A stretch of 64,000 nt of DNA from Astropecten irregularis. Taxonomy: Eukaryota; Echinodermata; Asteroidea; Paxillosida; Astropectinidae. Shown here piece by piece: positions 63,587 through 64,000 of this stretch. Below the pieces are notes generated by a model. The model ran no database searches. It saw only the letters and a list, made by a program, of their open reading frames with translations, and was not told where the DNA came from. A program made the translations under genes and the position numbers. The stretch covers positions 10,416,001 to 10,480,000 of the forward strand of contig OZ020244.1 in assembly GCA_963971285.1 (NCBI GenBank), in the 5' to 3' direction. The number at the start of each line of letters is the position of its first letter. Positions within the stretch are counted from its first letter, which is position 1.

Positions 63587-64000
63587 AATGAGGAGCCGGC
63601 CCCTACCATATTAAGTAGGGGTGTTCATTTATGTGAGGGGCAAATGTGTAATTAATATAATCAGATGAGGAGTGGACGATACAATTTTCTTGATTTTGGT
63701 TAAATTTTAAGTATTGTATTGTATATATTTTTAATTAATAAGGGCATTTTAAAATCAATTAGGGCATTTTAAATTAATTAGTGCTTTTTAATAATTATTA
63801 AGAGCCCCCGCAAAATATATATACTTTATGTATAATATATATAATGAATTTATAAAATAATTACATATGATACGATACAATTAATACGATAGGATATGAT
63901 ACAAATGAATATAGTACCCCCATCTGATACAATACATAACCTGATTATAAAAAAATTAACGTTTACGAAAATTCAGCGTTGAAACGCGTTAGATTAATTA
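63587..64000. other. AT-rich end of the window with degenerate GATAC repeats
   Basis: 3' flank of the LINE. Near 63,865-63,905 ATGATACGATAC-like words repeat, which may be the LINE's 3' terminal simple repeat. No gene. Confidence 0.4.

Noticed and set aside
1..64000. tRNA, rRNA or snRNA genes
   Set aside because: Scanning for B-box-like GGTTCGAATCC and for familiar rRNA/snRNA words gave no convincing hit; the GGGTTCGATTTC at 7,331 belongs to a MITE.

Overview
The window reads as nuclear DNA of a marine invertebrate animal. Genes have GT-AG introns, there are no bacterial-style operons outside one virus-like element, and the repeat fauna is typical of marine invertebrates: DIRS and Ngaro tyrosine-recombinase retroelements, CR1/L2/Jockey-type LINEs, a Gypsy tail, mariner, PIF/Harbinger and hAT-like elements, and a Polinton/Maverick. 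An echinoderm, amphioxus, hemichordate or lophotrochozoan would all fit; the sequence alone does not decide. No ordinary conserved single-copy host gene is visible. The closest is a spliced SAMD3-like gene copy at 49.0-51.8 kb.

Layout. 1-4.3 kb: a DIRS RNase H scrap, AT-rich DNA, a cluster of seven TGACGTCA palindromes and a 200-bp hairpin with a hammerhead-ribozyme-like core. 4.3-7.3 kb: a 5'-truncated LINE. 7.9-15.5 kb (minus): a decayed spliced gene of a widespread metazoan repeat-protein family with a nuclease-like C-terminus, split by a hAT-like MITE with an 8-bp target duplication. 15.9-18.2 kb: a DIRS fragment split by a mariner derivative at a TA. 19,463-34,720: a complete 15,258-bp Polinton with exact 6-bp target duplication. 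34.7-44.4 kb: gene-poor, comparatively GC-rich DNA with minisatellites. 44.4-48.7 kb: Ngaro, LINE, mariner and Gypsy fragments. 49.0-51.8 kb (minus): the SAMD3-like gene copy. 52,217-57,322: a PIF/Harbinger element with intact transposase. 57.9-59.7 kb: an almost perfect 870-bp tandem duplication. 59.7-63.6 kb: a repeat-protein fragment and a decayed L2/CR1-like RT.

The Polinton is the main object. Rightward from the left end it carries a PC4-domain protein with Tyr-(Ser/Thr)-Trp repeats, three 107-bp tandem repeats, a TATA box, a three-exon acidic protein with a putative SUMO-interacting motif and a Cys/His cluster, then a close-packed block: chromodomain integrase, penton-like protein, pVI-like basic protein, double-jelly-roll major capsid protein and adenain-like protease. 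Leftward from the right end run protein-primed DNA polymerase B, packaging ATPase, a small basic protein and a 259-aa conserved Polinton protein. The integration and virion genes are open, but PolB has been broken three ways (nonsense codon, a nested 1.78-kb TIR element, and loss of the exonuclease domain), and the small basic protein is frameshifted. The copy therefore looks able to encode most of a particle but not its own polymerase.

Caveat: single-base frameshifts are common in the repeat genes here. The Polinton structural genes are clean, so most lesions are probably real decay, but read-level checking would be needed for each one.
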